In this document: piece by piece, positions 57,129 through 64,000 of the stretch | Layout: each line of letters begins with the position of its first letter | Numbering within the stretch: the first letter of the stretch is position 1 | Assembly (NCBI GenBank): GCA_963821325.1 | Contig: CAWGDC010000005.1 | Span: forward strand, 558,001 to 622,000 | Source of the DNA: PALSA-555 sp963821325 | GTDB taxonomy: Bacteria > Actinomycetota > Acidimicrobiia > IMCC26256 > PALSA-555 | Reading direction: 5' to 3' | DNA length: 64,000 nt | The notes under the pieces: model-generated | Told to the model about the DNA's origin: nothing | What the model saw: only the letters and a program-made list of their open reading frames with translations | Databases searched by the model: none | Program-made: the position numbers and the translations under genes

Positions 57129-58457
57129 CCGTCCCGGCCGTCGCCGTCATCGGGCGACCCAACGTCGGGAAGTCGACGCTCGTGAACCGCCTCATCGGCC
57201 GGCGGCGCACCATCGTCGAGGAGCAGCCCGGCGTGACCCGCGACCGCAAGGAGCTCGACGCCGAGTGGCGCGGCCGACGGTTCCGGCTCGTCGACACCGG
57301 CGGATGGCTCGCCCCCCAGGACACCGGCGGCGCCGCGTCGCTCGACCGGGCGGTCAGCGCCCAGGCCGAGCGGGCCATCGAGCTCGCCGACGTGCTGCTC
57401 CTCGTGCTCGACACCACCGTCGGCGTCACCGAGGAGGACGCCCGCGTCGCCCGCCTGCTGCACCGGACCAGCAAGCCGGTGTTCGTCGTCGCCAACAAGG
57501 TCGACGACGAACGCCGCGAAGCCGACGCGTGGGCGTTCAGCCGCCTCGGGCTCGGCGACCCCATCCCGGTGAGCGGGCTGCACGGGCGGGGCAGCGGCGA
57601 CCTGCTCGACGCCGTCGTCGACGCGTTGCCGCCCGAGGCCGACGTCCCCGCCGAGGACGACGGGCCCGGCCCGTTCTCCGTCGCGATCGTCGGTCGACCC
57701 AACGTCGGGAAGTCGACGCTGTTCAACCGGCTCGTCGGCGACGAGCGGGTCGTGGTGCACGACGAGGCCGGCACCACCCGCGACGCCGTCGACACCGTCG
57801 TCGACACCCCCGACGGGCCGCTGCGCTTCGTCGACACCGCCGGGCTGCGCCGGCGCAGCCGCGTCGACGAGCCGTCCGAGTACTACGGGAACGTCCGCGC
57901 GCTCGAAGCCGTCAACCGGGCCGACGCCGCGCTGCTCGTCATCGACGCCGCCGCGGGCGTCACCCACCAAGACCAGCGGCTCGCCGAGCGCATCGACGCC
58001 GCCGGCACGGCGATCGTCGTGCTGCTCAACAAGTGGGACCTCCTCGACGGCGACACCGAGCGGCGCCGCGACGTCATCACCGACATCGGTGACCGGCTCG
58101 GCTTCCTCGGCTACGCCCCCGTGCTGAAGACCTCCGGGCTCACCGGCCGCAGCCTCGCCCGCATCCTCCCCGCCCTCCGCGAGGCCGAGACGGCGTATCA
58201 CCGGCGCATCCCCACCGCCGCGCTGAACCGCGTCGTGCAAGAGGCCCAGGCCGCGCACCCACCCAGCTCGGTGCGGCGCCGACGCCCCCGCATCCTCTTC
58301 GCCACCCAAGGTGCCACCGACCCGCCCACCGTCACCCTCTTCGCCACCGACGCGCTCCCACCCACCTATCTCCGCTACCTCGAGCGCGCGCCTCCGCGAG
58401 GCCTTCGAGCTCGGACCCGCCCCCCTCAAGCTGCGGGTCCGTCTCCGCAGCACCTGA
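57125..58457 (+). CDS. der: GTPase Der (EngA; one 3' frameshift)
   Basis: Double-GTPase for 50S assembly, about 443 aa. Two P-loops GRPNVGKSTLVNRL and GRPNVGKSTLFNRL, G3 motifs VDTGGWL and VDTAGLRRRSR, NKVD and NKWD G4 motifs, and a C-terminal KH-like domain. Near 58390 one extra G (cgc-g-cgc) separates the last 22 codons RLREAFELGPAPLKLRVRLRST. GTG 57125 overlaps the DUF512 stop. Confidence 0.93.
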
Positions 58458-58495
58458 CGCGACGACGCGCCGCGGGACCGGCGCGCGCCGTCTGG

Positions 58496-58501
58496 TCTAA
58501 T
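58496..58501 (+). promoter_or_regulatory. -10 element of a probable leaderless promoter
   Basis: TCTAAT (one base off TATAAT) lies 6 nt before GTG 58508 of the zinc-ribbon gene. Confidence 0.45.
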
Positions 58502-58507
58502 CAAGCC

Positions 58508-58774
58508 GTGCCCTGGTGTCTGCACTGCGACCGGTACCTCACACCACCCACCGTGCGGGCCGACGGCACCTGCCCGAGCTGCGGACAGATCGTCGACGCC
58601 GGCAAGGCCCGCACGCCACGCCCACGAACCGCCACCGGCGCGTCACCCGGACCGGACACCGACGAGGACACCCCACCGGTCCCCTGGCACCTCAAGCTCC
58701 TCCTCCTCGCCCTCGCCATCTACCTCACCTACCGACTCGTCCAAGGCGTCGCCTGGCTCATCGCCCACATCTGA
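58508..58774 (+). CDS. Zinc-ribbon protein with one C-terminal membrane segment
   Basis: 88 aa. N-terminal zinc ribbon WCLHCDRYLTPPTVRADGTCPSCGQ (two CxxC pairs: CLHC and CPSC), a charged/Pro linker, and a C-terminal hydrophobic helix LKLLLLALAIYLTYRLVQGVAWL. Similar small proteins are common downstream of der in actinobacteria; function unknown. Cytoplasmic zinc domain anchored to the membrane is the likely topology. Confidence 0.8.
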   Translation: MPWCLHCDRYLTPPTVRADGTCPSCGQIVDAGKARTPRPRTATGASPGPDTDEDTPPVPWHLKLLLLALAIYLTYRLVQGVAWLIAHI

Positions 58775-58808
58775 CCCGGCCAGCCCGCCGATACCATCAC
58801 CACCTTGA

Positions 58809-58886
58809 CGGGCTGTGGCGCAGCTTGGTTAGCGCGTCGGTCTGGGGGACCGAAGGTCCCGGGTTCGAGTCCCGGCAGCCCGACCA
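58809..58886 (+). tRNA. tRNA-Pro (GGG anticodon)
   Basis: Acceptor cgggctg/cagcccg, D arm gcgc/gcgc, anticodon stem tcggt/accga with loop CTGGGGG (anticodon GGG), T arm ccggg-TTCGAGT-cccgg, discriminator A and an encoded CCA at 58884-58886. All stems pair perfectly. Its 3' half is a typical attachment site for integrative elements, and phage-like genes begin right behind it. Confidence 0.96.
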
Positions 58887-58914
58887 ACATCACCGCAGGT
58901 CAGAGGCCTGAACG

Positions 58915-58953
58915 TTCCCGCCGGCGGGAAGGAGAGGGCCTCGGAAGGCCCTC
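58915..58953 (+). terminator. Two back-to-back hairpins after tRNA-Pro
   Basis: A 16-bp perfect palindrome ttcccgccggcgggaa (58915-58930) is followed by gagggcct (58934-58941) paired with aggccctc (58946-58953), loop cgga, then CGATTAA. The second is a good terminator-like stem with a weak U-run. The stretch 58887-58995 holds no gene. Confidence 0.6.
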
Positions 58954-58995
58954 CGATTAACGCATGATTAACGAGGACGAGCCCGGACCACACGG

Positions 58996-59300
58996 ATGGG
59001 ACCGGACGAGCGGGTATCGGCGCTGGAAAGCGAGCGCGAGGATCGCGACCGTGGACCCGACCCCGACGAAATCGACTGCCCGGCTGCGACGCCCTGGTCG
59101 ACGTGCGCCGGCCTCTCGGCGTCGAGGTGACGATCCTCGACCGCGAGCCGTCCATGACGTCGGTGCCGAACCCGGTCGAGATCCTCATCGGGGGAGTGGT
59201 CGTGCATCGCTGCGAGCCGCACGACGTGGCCGCGGAGACAGTCGCTAGGCGGGTCGGCGATCTACTCCGCGAGCAAGGCTGGGAAGAACGCTCACGATGA
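58996..59300 (+). CDS. Small hypothetical protein of the integrated element (one frameshift)
   Basis: About 101 aa if a missing C near 59080 is allowed: MGPDERVSALESERED, then EIDCPGCDALVDVRRPLGVEV with a CPGC pair, and PVEILIGGVVVHRCEPHDVAAETVARRVGDLL. A later Cys could complete a zinc site. The second half alone is an open frame from 59103. Not recognised. Codon use is less GC3-biased than in the housekeeping genes. Confidence 0.5.
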
Positions 59301-59310
59301 AGGAGTACCG

Positions 59311-59493
59311 ATGGGCGAGGAACAGATCACGAAGGCCGAACGGAAACTGCTGGCCAGGCTCACAGCGAAAGCCGAGTGGGAAGAGGTCGGGTCGGTCGCC
59401 AGTCGCAACGTCATCGTCCACGCGCCGGAGGGCGACGTCGCAACCGTCTACCTCTTGAACCCTGATCTGCGCCCGGAGGCCGCGCCTGTATGA
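59311..59493 (+). CDS. Small hypothetical protein
   Basis: 60 aa, MGEEQITKAERKLLARLTAKA then EEVGSVASRNVIVHAPEGDVATVYLLNPD. GAAGGAG precedes the ATG by 6 nt. Overlaps the next ORF by ATGA, which supports both being real. No family recognised. Confidence 0.5.
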   Translation: MGEEQITKAERKLLARLTAKAEWEEVGSVASRNVIVHAPEGDVATVYLLNPDLRPEAAPV

Positions 59494-59849
59494 GCCCATT
59501 GGGCTCAGTACGCAGCCACCCCAAGGAGGCCGGAAGGTGGCAGGCGCAGTTCGGCCCGATCACGGAGGACGAAGAAGGCGTACCGGTCGGTGAAATTTGG
59601 TTACCTGACCGCTACGTTACGAAGCAACTCGCAGCGATGGCGGCCGCCGTCGCGGTGTTGAACCAACGGGAGCAGCAGGTCGAGGCGATCCCTGTTCAGA
59701 CCTGCAACCGCGCGACGACGCCTTCCCGGTCAGTCCCACTCTCGCCGGTTGGGGTGCGTCCGGTCGTAGAACACGAGGTCGCTCTGCGACTCGACGACGG
59801 GCTGGATGCGCGGCTCAGGCTTCGCGGGTTTCGGCTCCTCGCGCCCTGA
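59490..59849 (+). CDS. Hypothetical protein of the integrated element
   Basis: 119 aa as read; only the first 70 residues (HPKEAGRWQAQFGPITEDEEG, IWLPDRYVTKQLAAMAAAVAVLNQRE) look like natural protein. The last 40 codons are antisense to the better-supported minus-strand gene ending at 59730, so the true 3' end may lie earlier, hidden by an indel. Start coupled to the upstream gene (ATGA). Confidence 0.45.
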   Translation: MSPLGSVRSHPKEAGRWQAQFGPITEDEEGVPVGEIWLPDRYVTKQLAAMAAAVAVLNQREQQVEAIPVQTCNRATTPSRSVPLSPVGVRPVVEHEVALRLDDGLDARLRLRGFRLLAP

Positions 59850-60073
59850 GCCGGAGCCCTCGGGCGGCCGCTGTACGCATCGCGCCAAGACGGCCGCCCG
59901 GTCGCGGGTCCGCGCCCGTGTCGCCAGCGCCTCCAGCTCAGCGTGCCGTGCGGCGCGCTCGCCATCACTGGGCGGCGGCGGCGCGAGCGCACGCAGTTCA
60001 GCCTCCAGCGCGGCTCGGTGCAGTCCGGCGCCAGAGTTGCCAACCTCGCTCGCAGTTCATCCCTGGTCGCCAT
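59730..60073 (-). CDS. Hypothetical phage-type protein (one frameshift)
   Basis: About 114 aa when one missing base near 60020 is allowed: MATRDELRARLATLAPDCT, then ALEAELRALAPPPPSDGERAAR, HAELEALATRARTRDRAAVLARCV, a Pro/Lys/Glu linker and the end SQSDLVFYDRTHPNRREWD. Mostly helical and charged. It follows a short basic protein gene by 2 nt. Not recognised; the compositional change of the single-frame reading at 60020 supports the repair. Confidence 0.5.
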
Positions 60074-60075
60074 AC

Positions 60076-60226
60076 CTAGTCCTCTCCTAGTCGTTGAAGC
60101 ACTCGCTCGGCTCGACGTTGAGCGCGACGTTGAGCGCGACGTTCAGCGCGGGCACGCTTCGAGGCGGCGCGTTCGCGGCGCGCCTCGCGTCTCCGTGTTC
60201 TCTCTCTTCTTCATCTCGTAGTTCAC
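60076..60226 (-). CDS. Very basic short coiled-coil protein (one frameshift)
   Basis: About 49 aa: VNYEMKKRENTETR, then after skipping one G near 60184 ARRERAASKRARAERRAQRR and AQRRAERVLQRLGED. ATAGGAGAG is a good SD for GTG 60226; the TAG stop is 2 nt before the next ATG. Arg/Ala/Gln heptad-like repeats come from a 12-bp tandem repeat in the DNA. Could bind nucleic acid; inference only. Confidence 0.45.
60112..60150. repeat. Three tandem copies of a 12-bp repeat
   Basis: Unit close to cgacgttgagcg, copies at about 60113, 60125 and 60137, the third with one change (ttcagcg). In frame it encodes repeated AERR/AQRR on the minus strand. Confidence 0.7.
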
Positions 60227-60362
60227 GCTCTCCTATCCATCGGGGATCGCGGGTGGGGCGGGGGAGGAGGCCCCAAGAGGCACCCCGCCCCCACCGCGAC
60301 CGACCTGGGCCGACGGCCGCGACTCCTGGGGGGCGCGCGCGACCACCGGCCACAGACCTTCT
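60227..60362. other. Intergenic stretch in the integrated element
   Basis: 136 nt, very GC-rich, between the stop of one minus-strand gene (60363) and the SD of the next. A run of C/G blocks around 60250-60300 (ggggcgggggaggaggcccc) can fold, but no clear terminator or promoter is recognised. Confidence 0.4.
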
Positions 60363-60742
60363 TCACATCAGCCGCCCGAATGACCCGAGCAGCGCCCAGC
60401 ACTCCTTGACGACCTCTTCGGGGAGCAACCAGTCGAGCATCAGGGTCTGCAACTCACGCTGCGCGTCGCACGCCGCATCGACAACCTCGCCGACAGGCGT
60501 GCCGGCACACGCCTCGTCGCGCAGTTGTTCGAGGCGCGCCTTGAATCGCCGCGGGCTTCCTGGTCGGCAATCGACGACCGCTGACTAGGCGGCGGGTACC
60601 GGTAACCGAGTTCCTTAACGAGACGTACTGGCTCCGCGTTGAGCCGATCAAACTCGGCGTGGCGTGCCGCGTTCTGAGCGTCGCTCGTGGCCTGTCCGAG
60701 CGCACTCCGCGCCATGTCTTGTAGTTCCGTGTCGCTGGGCAT
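60363..60742 (-). CDS. Hypothetical protein, helical (two frameshifts)
   Basis: About 126 aa. Opens with MPSDTELQDMARSALGQATSD and EFDRLNAEPVRLVKELGYRYP and, two frames later, continues FKARLEQLRDEACAGTPVGEVV, DAACDAQRELQTLMLDWLLP, EEVVKECWALLGSFGRLM-stop. The joining region is 60545-60600, where two extra bases (for example ccg-c-cgc and gcg-g-cga) would give one frame. AGGAGGAAA precedes ATG 60742. Not recognised. Confidence 0.55.
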
Positions 60743-60755
60743 CGGGTTTCCTCCT

Positions 60756-61255
60756 CTACTGGCCGACGAGCCGGACTATGCGCGCATATGCGCTCGGCTC
60801 GCCGGTACGTCTTCTTAGGGACCGCGGCCGGATAGTCCCGCAGCCGGTTCACCATCGAGCCGTGCTCTTCCGCCGTCGACGGGATCGCGACGCGCTCCGC
60901 GTGCGTGAGCGGTTCCGGCTCCGCCATCCTCTGCTCAAGGAACGCGCCGATGCGTTCGAGGGACGCGACGCGCCGCTGGGCCGACACGACCGGCGGCTGA
61001 CCATCCGGCGAGGTGTCGGGCGAAGGTGGCACGAATGTCGGACTGTCGCCGCTCAGGAACGCTTCGAGTTGCATGAAGCGGCCGAGCTGCTGCTCGCCGA
61101 ACCCACGCCGCTGGGCCTCCTCGGCGAGCCGGCGCTCCTCGACGGCCGCCCGCGAACAGGGCCGCGGCCCGTTCGGCGACGTCGGTGGCCGTACTTTCTC
61201 CTCGCGGGGCGGTTTTGGCGACCGGGTAGGGGCCTGCGGGCAATCTGGCGGTCAC
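60756..61255 (-). CDS. Hypothetical protein, coiled coil (two frameshifts)
   Basis: About 165 aa. VTARLPAGPYPVAKTAPRGE start, then AAVEERRLAEEAQRRGFGEQQ, FMQLEAFLSGDSPTFVPPSPD, SAQRRVASLERIGAFLEQRM and a C terminus KRTGEPSAYARIVRLVGQ-stop. Extra bases near 61159 (gcg-g-gcg) and 60812 (aag-a-cgt). GTG start overlaps the upstream zinc-finger gene (GTGA); the TAG is followed by AGGAGG and the next ATG. A phage structural or scaffold-like role is conceivable; not recognised. Confidence 0.5.
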
Positions 61256-61452
61256 GCCGGGACTCCCGGTCCCGCGCCGTCGGCCTCATCGCCGGGTACG
61301 ACCTGCGGCCGGCTGTCCGGTGCTGGGCTCGCCTGGACCTCCTCGCCGACGTGGCGGGCGGCGCCCGGGTCGCGGTGGAACCCGACAGCGTGCGAGTTGG
61401 CGGCGGACGCGGACTCGAAGTCGGTTCCGCAGACGGTGCAGCGACTAGCCAT
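61252..61452 (-). CDS. C2H2 zinc-finger-like small protein
   Basis: 66 aa. SRCTVCGTDFESASAANSH then AVGFH fits C-x2-C-x12-H-x5-H, a classical C2H2 finger, followed by a Pro/Ala/Asp-rich tail. Good SD (GAAGGAG) 8 nt before ATG 61452. A 15-codon ORF (MNATVTVRPDAKETH, 61452-61499) precedes it and overlaps by ATGG; it may be only a coupling leader. Such small single fingers occur in actinophage genomes. Confidence 0.65.
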   Translation of the reverse strand: MASRCTVCGTDFESASAANSHAVGFHRDPGAARHVGEEVQASPAPDSRPQVVPGDEADGAGPGVPA

Positions 61453-61495
61453 CAGTGTGTCTCCTTCGCATCGGGTCGGACGGTGACGGTGGCGT

Positions 61496-61679
61496 TCATC
61501 GCCGCCCCCGTCGGATGTTGCGGCGGGGCGACTCGCGGTGATCGCGACGCACTTCGCGCCCGCACTCCGCGCCGCACACGTTCAGCTCGTGGCCTTGCGG
61601 CAGCACCGCGGCGCACGTCGGGTTGACGCATCGGCGCTCTGCGAGCGCGCCCGGCCACCGGTGCTCACCGCGCGCTCAT
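61496..61679 (-). CDS. Small four-cysteine zinc-ribbon protein (one frameshift)
   Basis: About 60 aa. After an extra C near 61668 is skipped, ATG 61679 (overlapping the terminase stop, ATGA) leads into RRCVNPTCAAVLPQGHELNVCGAECGREVRRDHRE and a basic tail RRNIRRGRR (listed in pieces: CVNPTC and CGAEC hold the four cysteines). Likely a zinc-binding, nucleic-acid-contacting protein of the element. Confidence 0.55.
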
Positions 61680-63378
61680 CGCCGCCTCGCTCGTCGCCAT
61701 TGCGCCATGCGGGCGCTGCCCCGCGCCCGGTCGGCGTCGAGCATCGCCGTCACCGACTCGTGTACGGCGGCGCGGTTGGCGCTGTCGGGCAGGCCGGGGA
61801 GGCGGCTGTCCGCTACGAGGGCCGCGAGCGTGTCGCCCGGGGCGTGCTGCGGCTCCATGCTTGGGTCGAGGATTACCGCCGACACGCGTTGTGCGGCCAT
61901 CCGGTCGGCCTGGGTGAGCCGGCGTGGCCGGTTGGCGGCGAGGTCGTTTTGGTCGTCGAGGCCCCGCTGCCAGGCTCGGCTGGAACGGCCGGTGAGGAGC
62001 CCGCCGGTGTCCGCCGCTGCGCGGTCGATGAGGTGACGGCGCTGGGTCATCGTCTCGCCGACCAAATGGGCGAGGCAGATCATCATGGCCGTCGCCTGGT
62101 CGTCGTGACGTCCGCGTCGATGCTGGACGCGTACGCCGTCGCCGACCTCGTCGATGCGGAGCGCGAGGAACTCGTCGCGTAGTTCCTCGTCGGCGGGGAG
62201 GTGGAGACGGCCCTCCCGAAGCGCGTTGATGAGCAGCGGCGCGCGTCTTCTTGTGCCATCCCTGGCTCATCGTCTCGGGTCGAGCGGTGATCGACGGGTG
62301 GCGCTCCGCGAGGTTGCGCATCATCTGCTCGGCCTGCCACGGATCGATGAAGACGCGGTCGCGGCACCGGTAGCGTCCGGCGAGTTCAGCGATGGCGGAC
62401 TCCACCGACGCGAGGCGGACCTTCCCCGTGAGCCGAGACGGCGCCCACACCTTCTTGGCGTCGAGGACGTAATGCCGCTCACCCGACTCGCCGCGTTCGG
62501 CGTGCATGACCGTGACGACGCTCCGGTCGTCGCGGACGCCGAGGTCGACGCCGATCACGTACCGCGTCCCGATCTGCCACGGGACGGGGAACCGGTCGAG
62601 GTCCTCGCATTGCCCGTAGTCGCTGTCGCTGACGAGACCCTCGTCGGCCTGCACCCACTCGTTCTCGAACAGGCGGAGGTACACCGACTCGGGGTAGTGC
62701 TGGCGGTACTCGGCGAGGCGGACCTCGGACATCCACGGGCTCGGGCCGGGCGTCTCCGACGTCCACCACAACTCGGAGGCCCGAGCGTGCTCCAGTTCCT
62801 GATAGGAGAAATGCGCCGGCGACCCGGCGGTCATCACGATGAGCGCCCGCGACTCGGTCACCTTCGCCAGCGCTGACATCATCGCGATGAGCAGCCCCCG
62901 GGACGCCTCCGTGTCCCGCCAAACGGACAGCTCGTCGACCACGAGAACCGCCGGCTTCAACCCGTACGCCGACGGCGCGTCCGCCGGAACGACGTCGAGC
63001 GTGACCCCGGTCGCCTTGACCATCACCCGCGCCGCGTCAATGTCGAGCAGCGCGCCGATACCCGGGAGTGTTCGTCGCGTAGTCGCGGATCGCCCGAATG
63101 GCGATGGCGCCCTGCGCCTTGTCGGCCGCCAGGTAGTAGCACTCGGAGGCGGGCGGGAGCTGCGTCAACATCGCCGCGAGTACCACACCCGCCGAGCCGC
63201 CCGTCTTGTCGTAACCGCGGCTTCGGGTCACGATGCCGTACGGCGTCGCCGAGCCGACATCGAGAGCAGCTCGGGCGTCTCGCCGCTGGACCTCGTCCGC
63301 GACATCACCCCAACGACGGCCGTCGTTGAGCCTCAGCGAGCACAGCAGCGAGAAGGCGCGTTCCAGTGCGTCGCTCAC
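61676..63378 (-). CDS. Phage terminase large subunit (two frameshifts)
   Basis: About 567 aa. ATPase domain: N-terminal MSDALERAFSLLCSLRLNDG, Walker A-like TRSRGYDKTGGSAGVVLAAM near residue 51, coupling/Walker B AVLVVDELSVW, and ALIVMTAGSP. Nuclease domain: VIGVDLGVRDDRSVVTVMHA (metal Asp), RVFIDPWQAEQMMRNLAERHP and RGRHDDQATAMMICLAHLVG. Frame changes near 63069 (minus strand ggg-t-atc) and 62249 (gcc-g-ctg) are single insertions. It would package DNA into a procapsid; no portal or capsid gene follows before the tRNA. Confidence 0.85.
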
Positions 63379-63938
63379 GCCGACACCTCCCCGCCGTCGA
63401 CGAGTACGGCGTCGTCCAGCCGCTCGGCGTCCAGGGCCCGCACCGCGGCGGTGTCCTTCCCCGCGCCGATCAACGAGTCGACGTCGATACCGGCCGCGAC
63501 CGCGCCAGCACGGGCACGCGCCAGGTCGGCATCCGATCGAGGATCGAGCCCGTACCGAGCCGAGAGGTCAAGCAGTCGCCGCTCACAGCGGTCCACGTGC
63601 TCAAGCAGCGGGTGCTGCTTCGGCTCACCATCGACGTCGACCACCAGGCCGCGGGCCTCGATGTCGGCGAGGGCACGCTGGCGGCGGACCCACACCTCGG
63701 CGCCCACCCTGGCCATCACCGGGTACGCCCTGACCAGGTCGGGCTGGTGGCCGTACAGGTCCTCGACGGCCTCAAGGACCTCGGTGTCGTCGATCTTCGC
63801 CCAGTAGCCGTGCGTGCGGGCGACCTGATTACCGGGCTCGAACGCCCGCCACGAGTAGCCGCGAGCCGGGTTCGCGGTTCGCAGCGGGTGCGGGTCGAGG
63901 CCCTCGCGGGCCCGGCGTCGCGGCTGCCCGGCCATCAC
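63375..63938 (-). CDS. Putative phage terminase small subunit
   Basis: 187 aa. YGYWAKIDDTEVLEAVEDLYG-type N-terminal helices (HGYWAKIDD, VLEAVEDLYGHQPDLVRAYPVMARVGAEVWVRRQ), then LLEHVDRCERRLLDLSARYGLDPRSDADLARA. Position immediately before the large subunit with an ATGA/GTGA overlap and the helix-rich layout suggest the DNA-recognising small terminase, but no signature motif is recognised. Confidence 0.6.
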   Translation of the reverse strand: MMAGQPRRRAREGLDPHPLRTANPARGYSWRAFEPGNQVARTHGYWAKIDDTEVLEAVEDLYGHQPDLVRAYPVMARVGAEVWVRRQRALADIEARGLVVDVDGEPKQHPLLEHVDRCERRLLDLSARYGLDPRSDADLARARAGAVAAGIDVDSLIGAGKDTAAVRALDAERLDDAVLVDGGEVSA

Positions 63939-64000
63939 CGCGTCTCCCGGATCGACGCCGCGGGCTGAGGGGCAGCGGCGAGGCGGGCCTCGCCTCTGCG
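63935..64000 (-). CDS. C-terminal end of an upstream gene (partial)
   Basis: Only 21 codons are visible, ending RLAAAPQPAASIRETR-stop, with the TGA at 63935-63937 overlapping the GTG of the next gene (GGTGATGG). Its frame is open to the window edge. Identity unknown. Confidence 0.5.
   Translation of the reverse strand, partial: RRGEARLAAAPQPAASIRETR

Overview
This is a very GC-rich (about 70% or more) window that reads as an actinobacterial chromosome. Class Acidimicrobiia is my best guess, from the 16S text and the gene order; it is an inference. Almost everything is core metabolism and information processing packed into head-to-tail operons with ATGA/GTGA stop-start overlaps.

Layout. (1) 1-7.9 kb: end of fmt, rsmB, rpe, a MogA/MoaB-type gene, an FMN riboswitch, ribD-ribE-ribBA-ribH, hisG and a small cold-shock-like protein. 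(2) 7.9-10.2 kb, minus strand: a GH15 glucoamylase/trehalase-like enzyme and a DUF1844 protein. (3) 10.2-15.9 kb: infC (apparent AUA start), rpmI, rplT, an rRNA methyltransferase, pheS, pheT. (4) 15.9-24.9 kb: a complete arginine operon argC-J-B-D-F-R-G-H, then an Mpg/AAG-type DNA glycosylase. (5) 24.9-33.4 kb: tyrS and an rRNA operon. Its 23S gene is split by three group I introns at sites equivalent to E. coli 1923, 1931 and 2593. The first carries an intact LAGLIDADG homing endonuclease gene, the second none, and the third a decayed one; only 8 nt of rRNA separate the first two. (6) 33.4-49.4 kb: TPR protein, SSB-like protein, korA-korB, DUF1015, HAD phosphatase, tlyA, nadK, recN, pyrG, NUDIX, xerD, DksA/TraR, M50 protease, HD protein, trpS. 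(7) 49.4-58.8 kb: scpA-scpB-rluB-aroH-aroA-cmk-plsC, ispH, a PDZ/radical-SAM DUF512 protein, der and a zinc-ribbon membrane protein. (8) 58.8-64 kb: tRNA-Pro(GGG) followed by what looks like one end of an integrated phage-like element. It has terminase small and large subunits and many small zinc-finger or charged proteins, but no recognisable portal or capsid gene.

Two window-wide patterns matter when using this annotation. First, many conserved genes are broken by single-base indels, nearly all one-base insertions, that restore a textbook protein when skipped. I read these as sequence errors and give reconstructed gene spans; argJ, argB, aroA, scpA and pheT are worst, while roughly 24.3-48.9 kb is nearly clean. 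Second, many first-in-operon genes have a -10-like hexamer placed so that transcription would start at or next to the start codon: T-A-N-N-N-T exactly 6 nt upstream in rpe, tyrS, the TPR gene, dksA, aroH, ispH and the DUF512 gene, and a near variant or spacing in argC, pyrG and the 58.5-kb zinc-ribbon gene. Leaderless mRNA appears common here.
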